Source: WYEN01 sp049976205 (lineage in GTDB: Archaea > Thermoproteota > Thermoprotei_A > Sulfolobales > AG1). From it: DNA of 39,131 bases. Below are positions 24,015 through 32,201 of the stretch, one piece after another; position 1 is the stretch's first letter, and every line of letters starts with the position of its first letter. The translations under genes and the position numbers were made by a program. Location: the NCBI GenBank assembly GCA_049976205.1, contig JBMFIR010000010.1, positions 1 through 39,131 on the forward strand, read 5' to 3'. The notes under the pieces were generated by a model. That model did no database searches, was not told where the DNA came from, and worked only from the letters and a program-made list of their open reading frames with translations.

Positions 24015-25691
24015 TTAAGATTCTTCTAATTCATCACCTTGATATAATAAGTTAAAGTTATTCTCAAGCTCTTTTAAAGCCGATCTTCTTCTACGAGACT
24101 CTGCCTCTTCGAAGGTGTTTTTAACAATGATCTCATATAAGACAGCCTCTTTACCTCCCATTGGCCTAAGTAATCTACCTAGTCTCTGAATAAACTGTCT
24201 CCTAGATCCTGTTCCAGCAACTATAATACCTACGTTAGCGTCTGGTACATCAATACCTTCATCACCAACACTAGTTAATACAATAGCTTTATAGAATCCT
24301 GATCTAAATAAGTCGAAATTTCTTTTTCTTGTAGAAGGATCTGTTTCACCAGTTATTACAGGAATATTAAGTAGCTTACCTATCTCCTCTGCTTGGTCAA
24401 TATATTGAGTAAATATTATGATTTTAGAACCCTTATTTAATTCCTCAAGAAAAACTTTTCTCAAAGCATTAATCTTCTCCTTTGATGTATGAACAAGTAA
24501 TCTTAGTTGACTTCTAATCTTGAGAGCCTCAATAGCGTCCATATCTCCTCTTTTAGCTAATGCTAAAAGTTCTTGAAAACTCGATCCCCTAGAGAGCTCA
24601 TCATATTTTTTCTTGAGATCTCTATAAATTCTCATTTCTTCAGGTGTTAAACTAACTTTGATGATCCTTATGATGAACGGGGCTAGATAGCCTCTCTCCG
24701 ATAATTCCCTGACACTCTTGTAGTAGACTAATCCCCCGAGAAGAGGGAATAATTCTTCGTGTCTACCGTCTTCTCTAAATGGTGTTGCTGATAGACCTAA
24801 TCTATAAGGTGCAAAAGATCTAACAGCAATTTCCCTGAATTTATCAGCTGGTAAATGATGACACTCATCAATGATAATCGTGGGAAAGTATGGAGATAAC
24901 TGTTTTATATACCTAAAGGCTGTTTGATAAGTTGTGATAGTAATTGGAGCAATAATCTTTTCCTCGCCATAGAACACTCCTACATCGGATAAGGATAGAT
25001 TCATGTTCTTTATAAAATGTTCTCTCCATTGCTTAACCTGCTCCTTAGTGAATGCCACGACTAAAGTCCACTTACCTAATTTAGAAACTGCTGCTAAACC
25101 AACAATTGTTTTTCCCGAGCCTGTTGGAAGAGCCACTATTCCTCGATATCTATTAGAGACCCATTTATCAAGAGCCTCTAACTGATAGTCGCGTAAATTA
25201 AGTCTGAGAACTGGTTTAATTATTAAACTTTTTTCTGTGAAGCCTGTCTTATCTTCTAATTTTGTATTCAGAGAGCTTAAGTACTCCTTTACTCTTAAAT
25301 AGTGCATAGGATATGTCTTAAAGATCTTGTTTATCTTATCGTATATGAGTAGATCTCTTATACCGCTTAAAGCGTCTCCTAAGTACTTGTCTGGTTTAAT
25401 AAGAATCATTCCATCATTATAAGATAACTCGATCTTGATTAAACTCTTCTCTAATTCCTCTGAAAGTTTCAGTTTTAAAGCTTCTAGTTCTTTTTGAGTC
25501 AGTGAGACACTGTGTTTTTCTAAGATCTCAAGTATATCATCCTCATAGAGACCGTTTCTCACCGCTTTAGAAATATTAAGAGAAAATACCGAGTACCCAT
25601 ACTCTCTCCCGAGATAATCACTGATCTTAAGAAGCTCGCTAAATTCCTCGTCATCCAACCATTTCTTTACTTTAAACACTATATTTGTCAT
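24015..25691 (-). CDS. xpb: XPB-like (Rad25) superfamily 2 DNA helicase
   Basis: A 558-residue SF2 helicase. A ~170-residue N-terminal region precedes motif Q/I, LRDYQLEALDKW with Walker A ALPTGSGKT. DEAD-box-type DECHH follows, then LSATPFR (motif III). The second RecA domain has TQYIDQAEEIGKLL and GDEGIDVPDANVGI (motif V), and QRLGRLLRP is motif VI. Archaeal XPB unwinds or translocates DNA in repair and often pairs with the nuclease Bax1. Bax1 is not recognisable beside it; two unknown proteins lie upstream instead. The ~170-residue head is longer than a minimal damage-recognition domain. Confidence 0.93.
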   Translation of the reverse strand: MTNIVFKVKKWLDDEEFSELLKISDYLGREYGYSVFSLNISKAVRNGLYEDDILEILEKHSVSLTQKELEALKLKLSEELEKSLIKIELSYNDGMILIKPDKYLGDALSGIRDLLIYDKINKIFKTYPMHYLRVKEYLSSLNTKLEDKTGFTEKSLIIKPVLRLNLRDYQLEALDKWVSNRYRGIVALPTGSGKTIVGLAAVSKLGKWTLVVAFTKEQVKQWREHFIKNMNLSLSDVGVFYGEEKIIAPITITTYQTAFRYIKQLSPYFPTIIIDECHHLPADKFREIAVRSFAPYRLGLSATPFREDGRHEELFPLLGGLVYYKSVRELSERGYLAPFIIRIIKVSLTPEEMRIYRDLKKKYDELSRGSSFQELLALAKRGDMDAIEALKIRSQLRLLVHTSKEKINALRKVFLEELNKGSKIIIFTQYIDQAEEIGKLLNIPVITGETDPSTRKRNFDLFRSGFYKAIVLTSVGDEGIDVPDANVGIIVAGTGSRRQFIQRLGRLLRPMGGKEAVLYEIIVKNTFEEAESRRRRSALKELENNFNLLYQGDELEES

Positions 25692-25708
25692 CTCTAATTT
25701 ACCGTGGG

Positions 25709-26227
25709 TTATTCTCTCCGAATATATATCTCTGTTAATTCTTCTAATAAATCATATGAGTAATTGATTATGTATAGTTTACCTGAGATCTCTCTATTGT
25801 TCACAGAGGAAATAATCTCTCTCAATTGATCTATGAAATTCTTATTTGGCTTAGGCTCTTTTATTATGATAGAGCAATTATGAAAACTAGCTACATAACC
25901 TCCTAATCTCTCAGCTAATTTAGATACTTCCTCAAATGAAACATCTCTACTCTCTCCAGTGGAGCAACTATAGATAATCATAAATCCAAATCCGTAAACT
26001 TCCTCTGTATAAGGATTCACGTATAAGAATAATAAAATTCCTCTATCAAGGTCTTCTCGTGATAAATATAAGTAAAGTATGTTATGGCCACTTAATTTAA
26101 GATCCTCAGTGGCGATATAGTATTCTTCAATGTTAGAGACAACTTCACTTAGGACTCTACCGAATTCATCTATACTTAAGAAGAGTTTATCTAAAGAATC
26201 TTCTTCTTTCTCATTATAATGAGACAA
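25709..26227 (-). CDS. Hypothetical protein, 172 aa, upstream of xpb
   Basis: I do not recognise this protein. The 172 residues are acidic and alternate strands and helices: a helical start (LDKLFLSIDEFGRVLSEVVS), central strands NILYLYLSRED and ILLFLYVNPY, then FGFMIIYSCS, and a last strand-helix unit ending EEITEIYIRRE-like. No membrane segment or known catalytic motif is visible. It lies 17 bases upstream of xpb on the same strand, so cotranscription and a functional link to the helicase are likely, though unproven. It is far too short to be Bax1. Confidence 0.75.
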   Translation of the reverse strand: MSHYNEKEEDSLDKLFLSIDEFGRVLSEVVSNIEEYYIATEDLKLSGHNILYLYLSREDLDRGILLFLYVNPYTEEVYGFGFMIIYSCSTGESRDVSFEEVSKLAERLGGYVASFHNCSIIIKEPKPNKNFIDQLREIISSVNNREISGKLYIINYSYDLLEELTEIYIRRE

Positions 26228-26276
26228 TAGCTCTCAGACCCGATCTATTATTTAATTACGAACTCAATATTTATAT

Positions 26277-26819
26277 TTAAGCTAATGTAAAAATTATTTT
26301 TTCGCGACCTCTGATCCTAGAACCTTTCTTAACGTATATGACTAGTGTTGAGTCCTCTATCTCCCAAGTACCATCTATCTCTACATACTCGATCTTGGTT
26401 TTCTTTGGAAAAGACCAGTATGATACGTAGTCATATTCTGCAATTGCTGCCTCGTATATATTTTCGTAAATATTTCTACCAGGTCTTAACCTAATATTTG
26501 TGGAGACCCTGAAAAGTATATATGGTCTATCCACGGTCTCTTTTAAACCTATATCAACGAAAATTACCTTGGGTTTGATAATATCATCATTAAATTTTGT
26601 TATCTCCTGATCCAATATATTCTGCATATTTTGATGAAGCCTCTCTATTTCTTCTTCATATAATTCCTCGTTATCCATGATCGCTAAATAATATTTAAGG
26701 GGATCCTCGTATTCAAATACTATGTAATAGTCAAAAGATTCCTTGGATACTGTGAAGAATGAGTAGCCGAATAAAGGTCTTACGTTTCTGCTAGCTATCT
26801 CTAATTCTTCACTATCCAT
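26277..26819 (-). CDS. Hypothetical protein, 180 aa
   Basis: I do not recognise this protein. It is acidic, with an N-terminal mixed region (SYDYYIVFEYEDPLKYYLA-like), a helical segment around residues 50-80, and strand-rich C-terminal sequence (VIFVDIGLKE, ILFRVSTNIRLRPG, STLVIYVKKGSRI). It overlaps the 3' end of the Trm5-family gene by 19 bases and precedes the 172-aa gene and xpb, forming one minus-strand run. Context suggests nucleic-acid work, but no motif supports a specific function. Confidence 0.75.
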   Translation of the reverse strand: MDSEELEIASRNVRPLFGYSFFTVSKESFDYYIVFEYEDPLKYYLAIMDNEELYEEEIERLHQNMQNILDQEITKFNDDIIKPKVIFVDIGLKETVDRPYILFRVSTNIRLRPGRNIYENIYEAAIAEYDYVSYWSFPKKTKIEYVEIDGTWEIEDSTLVIYVKKGSRIRGREKIIFTLA

Positions 26820-27577
26820 ATATCATGAACCACCTGATATCTCCTAGGTCCAACACTTCTTACTACTCTACTGCTACTTAACTCATATCTTTTTACAAGA
26901 TCTATCTTCTCTAATTCTCTCGAATAAATTTCTCTTGAAGCACTCAAGGCTTCTCTCTTACTGTTTGCTGAAACAAAATCATAGGGGTGTATAAAACCTT
27001 GTTTTTTCAAAGCCTCTACAGATACTTTAAGAGAGGCTAGAGCTAACTGTGGTAGTGGTAGAAGTATTCTATCGAAGAAGTCTTTGTACCCCTTAATTAT
27101 CTCAAGAGCGTCTCCTAAAATAGGTGACACGATACTCTCTACCTTATTCAACTTAATATTCTCAACCATGTATTTGTACGCGTCTTCATTTATGTCTATG
27201 GAGACTACTTTCCTTGGTTTAGCATGTTTAGCGATTATAATTGAGAAACCTCCTACCCCAGCAAATAAGTTGGCTACTATCTCACCCTCTTGAACAAGTT
27301 TAGCTATTCTTATATGCTCGTAGCTCAGTCTAGGAGAGATGTAGGCCCTAGCTATGTCTAGTTTAAATAAGCATCCATGTTCTTTGTATATTGTCTCAGA
27401 TCTTTTTTCACCTGCAAGCCATGTGATATTTCTTACTCTAGTTATCTCTTCGACCCCGCCTAGATCTAGCCATACAGATCTTATATATGGTATTCTCTGT
27501 ATAAGTGCCTCACCTAATGGTTTAAGTAATTGTTCTTCTATATCAAATGGTTTTCTAATTATAGCTATGTCTCCCAC
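26801..27577 (-). CDS. trm5: Trm5-family class I tRNA methyltransferase (m1G37-type)
   Basis: A 258-residue SAM-dependent methyltransferase. The SAM motif is NLFAGVGGFSIIIAKHA (about 103-119), with VVSIDINEDAYKYMVENI next; LLPLPQLALASL is where the family has the NPPY-like catalytic segment, here LPLPQ. The D2 domain is seen in HGCLFKLDIARAYISPRLSY. Trm5 makes m1G37, which keeps reading frame, and some archaeal paralogs make wyosine intermediates. From GTG 27577 the protein begins IAIIRKPF, but sequence homologous to family N-termini (LGPELSKK, VDIVGDIAII) continues in frame upstream to about 27664 without a standard start codon. Confidence 0.88.
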   Translation of the reverse strand: MGDIAIIRKPFDIEEQLLKPLGEALIQRIPYIRSVWLDLGGVEEITRVRNITWLAGEKRSETIYKEHGCLFKLDIARAYISPRLSYEHIRIAKLVQEGEIVANLFAGVGGFSIIIAKHAKPRKVVSIDINEDAYKYMVENIKLNKVESIVSPILGDALEIIKGYKDFFDRILLPLPQLALASLKVSVEALKKQGFIHPYDFVSANSKREALSASREIYSRELEKIDLVKRYELSSSRVVRSVGPRRYQVVHDIWIVKN

Positions 27578-27737
27578 TATATCTACTCTACCCCATATCT
27601 TCTTACTTAGCTCAGGTCCTAAGATCTCCTCAGCTATTCTCTTGAGGATTCTCTCTCCAATAACTCAATCTTCCCAATTTATTAATGATACTAATTGAAT
27701 ATTATGTTTTAAACACAATGATTAAATAGGTGCTTAC

Positions 27738-29033
27738 ATGAGTTCTCAAGAGAGACTTAAGAGAGTATTCGATGAGGTCCACGGATATATAGAGCTTGAT
27801 TCTCTGGCTCAGAAAATAATTTCTCTTCCAATCTTTCAGAGACTTAGAAGAATTAAGCAACTGGGAGTTGCCGAGTATGTTTATCCAGGTGCTACTCACA
27901 ATAGATTTAGTCATAGTTTAGGAGTATATCATTTAATGAAGAGTGTTATTAGTAGATTAAGAGACTACATAGATCCTGATAAAATAAATATTTTACTAGC
28001 CGCATCACTTCTCCATGATATCGGGCATCTACCCTATAGCCACGCTCTTGAGACTTACTATATGAATATTCTAGGTTCTGAAACCAAGATTAATCACGAG
28101 TATTTATCTTCAATTGTGATTAGAGAAGATCCTGATTTAAAAGATCTTTTGAAAAACGAGGGTATTGAGCCCTCAGAGATCTCTGATATAATAAATGGAA
28201 GACACAAAGATCCCTTATACAACTCTCTTCTCTCATCAGATCTAGATGTTGATAGAATGGATTACTTAATAAGAGACTCTTTACACACAGGTGTGATCTA
28301 CGGATCAATAGATCTTAGAAGAATACTATCTACTCTAGAAGTAGATAGAAAGAGAAGAATAGGTGTAAATGAGAAGGGATTAATTGCTGTAGAAAACTTC
28401 TACCTAGCTAGATTACATATGTATAGAGCAGTTTATTACCACAAGACTGTTCATGGATATGAGCTCATGTTAGTTAAATTGTGGGAGAGAGTTCTTAGAG
28501 AAAGACCTGATTTAGCTGGATACAAAGATTTTGTTTTTATTAAAAAAATGATTTCTGACGGACTCTACAAATATTTTGATGACAATACCATAGTCTCGTA
28601 TTTAGGTTCTGTGGCAAATGATCAGTATATTCGTAGAGAGATACGTGAAATAGCTGAGATGTTCTTGTTTAGAAGAGGATATAAAGCAATATATGATAAA
28701 ATAATTCTCTCTGAGGAACCCATGACTAATTCAGAGAATGGGAGCGAAGAGATCAAGATGATTAAAGAAGTAATTTACTTAATGGATAAATATGGTATAG
28801 ACTCCCTATACTATATACCCGTTATCGAGAACATAGCTATATATAGAGAAGATGAGGCAATAACTGTGAGATCTAGAGATGGATCCGAGAAGAAAATATT
28901 TGAGCATGAGGGCTCAATTATAAAGGATCTTCCAAAGTATCTTAATATAATTAGATTCTATGTTCATCCAATGATGCTGAGAATAAGTCCAGCGTCAGAT
29001 ATAATCAGTAAGTACTTTAACAAAAGATTTTAA
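27738..29033 (+). CDS. HD-domain phosphohydrolase (SAMHD1/dNTPase-like)
   Basis: A 431-residue metal-dependent phosphohydrolase. The HD superfamily ligands are THNRFSHSLG (about residues 52-61), LLHDIGHLPYSH (~92-103) and the late Asp in LDVDRMDYL (~175). The arrangement RLRRIKQLG-x-THNRFxHSxG is that of the SAMHD1/YdhJ dNTP triphosphohydrolase group, which cut dNTPs to nucleosides. The C-terminal ~200 residues match the helical lid seen in this group. The substrate is inferred from family. Start ATG 27738, with AGGTG about nine bases upstream; divergent from the Trm5 gene. Confidence 0.9.
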   Translation: MSSQERLKRVFDEVHGYIELDSLAQKIISLPIFQRLRRIKQLGVAEYVYPGATHNRFSHSLGVYHLMKSVISRLRDYIDPDKINILLAASLLHDIGHLPYSHALETYYMNILGSETKINHEYLSSIVIREDPDLKDLLKNEGIEPSEISDIINGRHKDPLYNSLLSSDLDVDRMDYLIRDSLHTGVIYGSIDLRRILSTLEVDRKRRIGVNEKGLIAVENFYLARLHMYRAVYYHKTVHGYELMLVKLWERVLRERPDLAGYKDFVFIKKMISDGLYKYFDDNTIVSYLGSVANDQYIRREIREIAEMFLFRRGYKAIYDKIILSEEPMTNSENGSEEIKMIKEVIYLMDKYGIDSLYYIPVIENIAIYREDEAITVRSRDGSEKKIFEHEGSIIKDLPKYLNIIRFYVHPMMLRISPASDIISKYFNKRF

Positions 29034-29062
29034 GCTTCAGTAGAAATGATAATTATTTGGCG

Positions 29063-29159
<97 letters not shown>

Positions 29160-29393
29160 CATTTTTTGTACTTCTCAATAGAGCATCATAACATAATGAT
29201 GTAACTATTTTTCTTAGTGTTTCTGTGAGGGGAAGCCCTGTATTCACAGAAGAAGAGGATTTGAGCTTAGTATCACATCATTGGGATCTATAACACCAAA
29301 TTGTTTCTAACAAAGAAATGTAAGAGATGCCTAGAGAGACACTATAAAACACTGTTTAACTAAATCATCCATATATATATCCTTTAAGTTATT
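29160..29393. other. Non-coding gap with one hairpin and a promoter
   Basis: No gene is visible. An inverted repeat TCTGTGA (29222-29228) / TCACAGA (29244-29250) encloses a GGG...CCC pair. The frame through it reads SVSVRGSPVFTEEEDLSL, which could be a decayed protein tail, perhaps transposon-derived, but I cannot assign it. A TATA-like ATATATATAT at 29371-29380 would start a transcript near 29400, at the alcohol dehydrogenase start (ATG 29403), so leaderless. Confidence 0.4.
29161..29167 (+). terminator. T-run after tRNA-Lys
   Basis: ATTTTTTG directly follows the encoded CCA; a short T-run is the usual archaeal stop signal for tRNA transcription. Confidence 0.55.
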
Positions 29394-30761
29394 GTGAAAC
29401 ATATGAGCATAGCCCCATATAAGGCTGCTGTTATTTATAAGCACAGAGAACCGATGAAAATAGAGATGATCAAGCCTCCAGAAGTCAGAGGAGAACAGGT
29501 TTTCGTAAGAACCGCAGGCTGCGGCCTATGTCACACAGATCTCCATATATGGTTAGGCGAACTACAGGGGCTTCCTGAAAAGATACCAGCTGTTCTTGGG
29601 CACGAGCCCTCAGGATATGTTGCAGCAAAAGGTGAGCTAGTGCCAGATCACATAAAGATCGGTATGCCAGTGTTGGTGCAAGGTGGATATTATGTGGAAG
29701 AAGACATATACACCCTTAAAGGGGCTAACCAGATTGCTAGAAAAAGAGCCCAGAGCTGGACAGGGGCCTATGGACTCTATGGCGGGTGCTACTCAGAGTA
29801 CTTCATAGTCCCCAGCTATAGGTACTTGGTAAGCGCCGAGGGCCTCGAGGATCTCCCTGCAGCAGCTGTATTAACAGATGCTGGGTTAACACCGTACAGG
29901 GCTGTTAAAAGAACCCTTAATATTGCAAGGGAATATGCGGAGGCAGACGACTTCATAGTGGTTCCTGGCGTTGGAGGTCTCGGATCCTTCGGTGTCCAAA
30001 TTATAAATATCCTGGCGCCTCATCTAAACGTGATAGCAGTAGATGTGAGAGATGAGGGGTTTCTGGTTTCATTGCGGTTTGTGTTGATTGATATCTCCGC
30101 TCGCTTCATCACCCCTTATCTAGTCTCCTCACCCACTCTTCAGGAGCCTGTCTCCCTCGAGCGAATGAGGAGCTTCATAGAAGCTCTTCCTCCTCCTCAC
30201 AACTGCTCATCGAGTTCATAGTGAGCTCCTCAATATATTTAATGAACAAAAAAGTTTATGAGCACTATCCTTCTCAAGAATATTATTAAAAGCCATAAAC
30301 CAACATAAAACCCAAAACAGCGGTCAAAGGCCCTCGAGCTAGCTAACAAGGTCGCCAAGATATATGCCTCGATAAACGCTAAGAAAGAGAACCCAGTGGA
30401 TGCCATAAAAAAGATTGTTGGTAGTAAGAAAATCATAGCAATAGTGGATTTCGTGGGAACAGAGGCGACAATATCAACATATATAGGCCTCCTATCCCCT
30501 GGAGGGGTATACACGGTAGTGGGTCTCGGTGGTATGAAGGGGAGCTTTCCAATACCGGATCTAGTTGTTAATGAGATAACGATACAGGGAAGCCTATGGG
30601 GATCTATAGCGGATCTTAGAGAGTTGGTTGCATTAGCTAAAAAGAGGATGATCAATTATAAGGATCTTGTGACAAGAAGATGGAGACTTGAGGAAATAAA
30701 TGAGGCGTTTGAATTTATGCATAAGAACCTACATATAGGGAGAATGCTTATAACACCCTAA
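29394..30761 (+). pseudogene. Zinc-type alcohol dehydrogenase, split by an inserted element
   Basis: The first part (29394 or ATG 29403 to ~30056) is an MDR alcohol dehydrogenase N-terminus. It has CGLCHTDLHIWLG with the catalytic zinc Cys, GHEPSG with the zinc His, and the NAD motif VVPGVGGLGSFGVQII, up to VIAVDVRDE. The second part resumes at ~30327 with KALELANKVAKIYASINA and runs through VDFVGTEATISTYIGLL, then GLGGMKGSFPIPDL, to the normal end HIGRMLITP. Between them ~270 bases were inserted, giving a foreign tail and stop at 30221. The usual four-cysteine structural-zinc loop is absent from the region before GGCYSEYFIVP. Both parts otherwise read cleanly, so the break may be recent. Confidence 0.88.
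30056..30328 (+). mobile_element. MITE-like element, copy 1, inside the alcohol dehydrogenase gene
   Basis: About 270 bases interrupt the dehydrogenase. The left end (GGGGTTTCTGGTTTCATTGC from 30056) and the right end (30287-30328, including AAACCCAAAACAGC) closely match the ends of a second element at 31238-31546. The 27-base ends 30064-30090 and 30287-30313 are imperfect inverted repeats (about 16 of 27 by hand). No transposase is encoded. No target-site duplication is clear. Confidence 0.7.
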
Positions 30762-30864
30762 CCCTTTTTTAATTACCTAAACCCTTATTTTTCTCATTCT
30801 CAGTGCTGAGTGCGAGTAATAATGATTTATTATTTATTGATATTGATGTGTTGCTCAGGGATTA

Positions 30865-31050
30865 TTGGCTTCTATAATCGACGGTGTCACCGTTAACAGG
30901 GATCAGAGGTATATCACCCTGAACCCTGCTGATACTAGGGAGAGGGTTTCCATGGTGTCGGTAGCTACTGTAGATGATATTAGGCATGCATTTGACTCTG
31001 CCTATGAGGCTTTTAATAAGTGGGGCAGGCTGTCTCCATTTGCCCCTTGA
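30865..31050 (+). pseudogene. Aldehyde dehydrogenase, N-terminal fragment
   Basis: About 60 residues resemble the start of an NAD-dependent aldehyde dehydrogenase: IDGVTVNRDQRYITLNPAD, then a TVDDIRHAFDSAYEAFNKWG stretch matching the family's 'DVxxAIxAAxxAFxxW'. The frame ends at 31050 and none of the remaining ~420 residues (NAD motif, catalytic Cys) follows. It is a remnant left beside the dehydrogenase pseudogene; the two may once have formed an alcohol-to-acid pair. Confidence 0.7.
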
Positions 31051-31106
31051 CATTCATTTCTTTTAATTCGTATTTGGTTGTGTCAAGGGACAAACGGATA
31101 TTTTAT

Positions 31107-31238
31107 ATGCCGTTCACATCGTATCACATAGCATCTGGTCTACTTGTTGGTCTACCTATTAGGAGATGGATCCATCTGCCTACCTTTCTGATAACAACAG
31201 CTATTATTGTCGATATAGAACCAACATGGTCATGCTAG
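31107..31238 (+). pseudogene. Truncated membrane metal-dependent hydrolase-like gene (DUF4184/DUF457-like N-terminus)
   Basis: 44 codons from ATG 31107 read MPFTSYHIASGLLVGLPIRR, then IHLPTFLITTAIIVDIEP. This matches, from memory, the N-terminal pattern of small membrane proteins annotated as metal-dependent hydrolases (MPxTPxHxxxGLLLG... DxEP). The homology ends abruptly at IEP, a few codons before the left end of the second MITE-like element (31238), and no continuation is seen after the element. A TATA-like GGATATTTTATATG precedes the start. Confidence 0.5.
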
Positions 31239-31546
31239 GGGTTCGGGTTTCATAGGGCTTTATATTGTTTGATGTCAAGCTCTCTACTCTTGGCTTCATT
31301 GCCCTCAGAGCTTCTTTCATCGGAGCCCATATCATTGGCTTCCGCCCATTCGGGGTGACCCCAGCCCACAGCTCCGTCTTCATTGATTCCTCTGGTTCAT
31401 CGCTGTGGGGAAACCCCCGCATCCTGGTTTGTAGATCGTATATGAGCCCCGCTTAGGTCTCTATCCCCACCCGCATCTGAGGCTCTATAGAAAAATCGCT
31501 AACAAACCTTATAAACCAATATGAAACTCAAAACAGCTTCAAACGG
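31238..31546 (+). mobile_element. MITE-like element, copy 2
   Basis: About 308 bases, delimited by similarity to copy 1. The left end GGGGTTCGGGTTTCATAGGG (31238) and the right end ATAAACCAATATGAAACTC then AAAACAGCTTC (31511-31540) are shared. The inner 27-base ends 31245-31271 and 31503-31529 are imperfect terminal inverted repeats (about 20 of 27 match by hand). The interior is more GC-rich than the surroundings and differs from copy 1. No transposase is visible. This fills the 320-base gap between 31238 and the DUF998 gene. Confidence 0.7.
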
Positions 31547-31558
31547 CTCTTAATGGTA

Positions 31559-32155
31559 CTATCTGTATTTAAGTATGAATCCTCCGAAGAAAAGTGCCCA
31601 AAACAATATCGGGTAAACAATTAATCTCTCGATCCCACCTATCCCAAGACCCAGATCATTTCTTGATACAAAGAGTGCTAGTGAGAGTATAGAGAGTATA
31701 CTCATTACTACCGAAAACGCTCTAAAGAAACTATCTCTTATAACAAACGAGGTAGTTAATGGAATAAGAGAAGCTGGTACAAAGGTTACTATAGAGGAGA
31801 TAGTGTGTAGCACACCATATGTCTCAGGAAAAGCTCCTACCCCAACGGAGCCTATGCCTGCTAAGAAAACAACTCCTGATAATACTAGGGATCGAAACAA
31901 TCTATGTATATAGTACGAAGAGATCATGATCATTATACCGAGAACAATTATTGAGGAATTAAATATTAGTGAGGATGGTTGATAAATGGTGCATACCCCC
32001 CCTCTACACATAGCTCCCAGATCACTTATGTAGTTATTAGACACATTATATGAGGGAAATAGAAATTCTGCTAAATGCATCATAAATAGAAATTGTGCTG
32101 CCCCGATCGTGATTAATATTGAAACTATCTTATTATTCGATCCTGTAGAACCCAT
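31559..32155 (-). CDS. DUF998-family integral membrane protein
   Basis: A 198-residue protein with about six hydrophobic helices. NNYISDLGAMCRGGVCTIYQ in the first loop and VGVGAFPETYGVLHTISSI in the middle are the DUF998 hallmarks (NYISDLG; FPE...H). The function of the family is unknown. Two cysteines in the first loop might form an extracytoplasmic disulfide. It converges towards the second MITE-like element; its 3' end lies 12 bases beyond that element's right end. Confidence 0.85.
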   Translation of the reverse strand: MGSTGSNNKIVSILITIGAAQFLFMMHLAEFLFPSYNVSNNYISDLGAMCRGGVCTIYQPSSLIFNSSIIVLGIMIMISSYYIHRLFRSLVLSGVVFLAGIGSVGVGAFPETYGVLHTISSIVTFVPASLIPLTTSFVIRDSFFRAFSVVMSILSILSLALFVSRNDLGLGIGGIERLIVYPILFWALFFGGFILKYR

Positions 32156-32201
32156 ATAAGAACCCTCAAATAATTATTGAAATCTCTGGAATATAAGAAG
32201 G

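Noticed and set aside
30239..30655. Minus-strand open frame across the second half of the broken alcohol dehydrogenase
   Set aside because: It runs opposite clear dehydrogenase homology and through the end of the inserted element; no independent support.
31204..31422. Minus-strand open frame across the second MITE-like element, at first read as a possible transposase piece
   Set aside because: I could not match it to a transposase and its limits do not coincide with the element ends.
29160..31558. Integrase-type insertion with a duplicated tRNA 3' end
   Set aside because: I found no second copy of the tRNA-Lys 3' sequence and no integrase gene in the interval.
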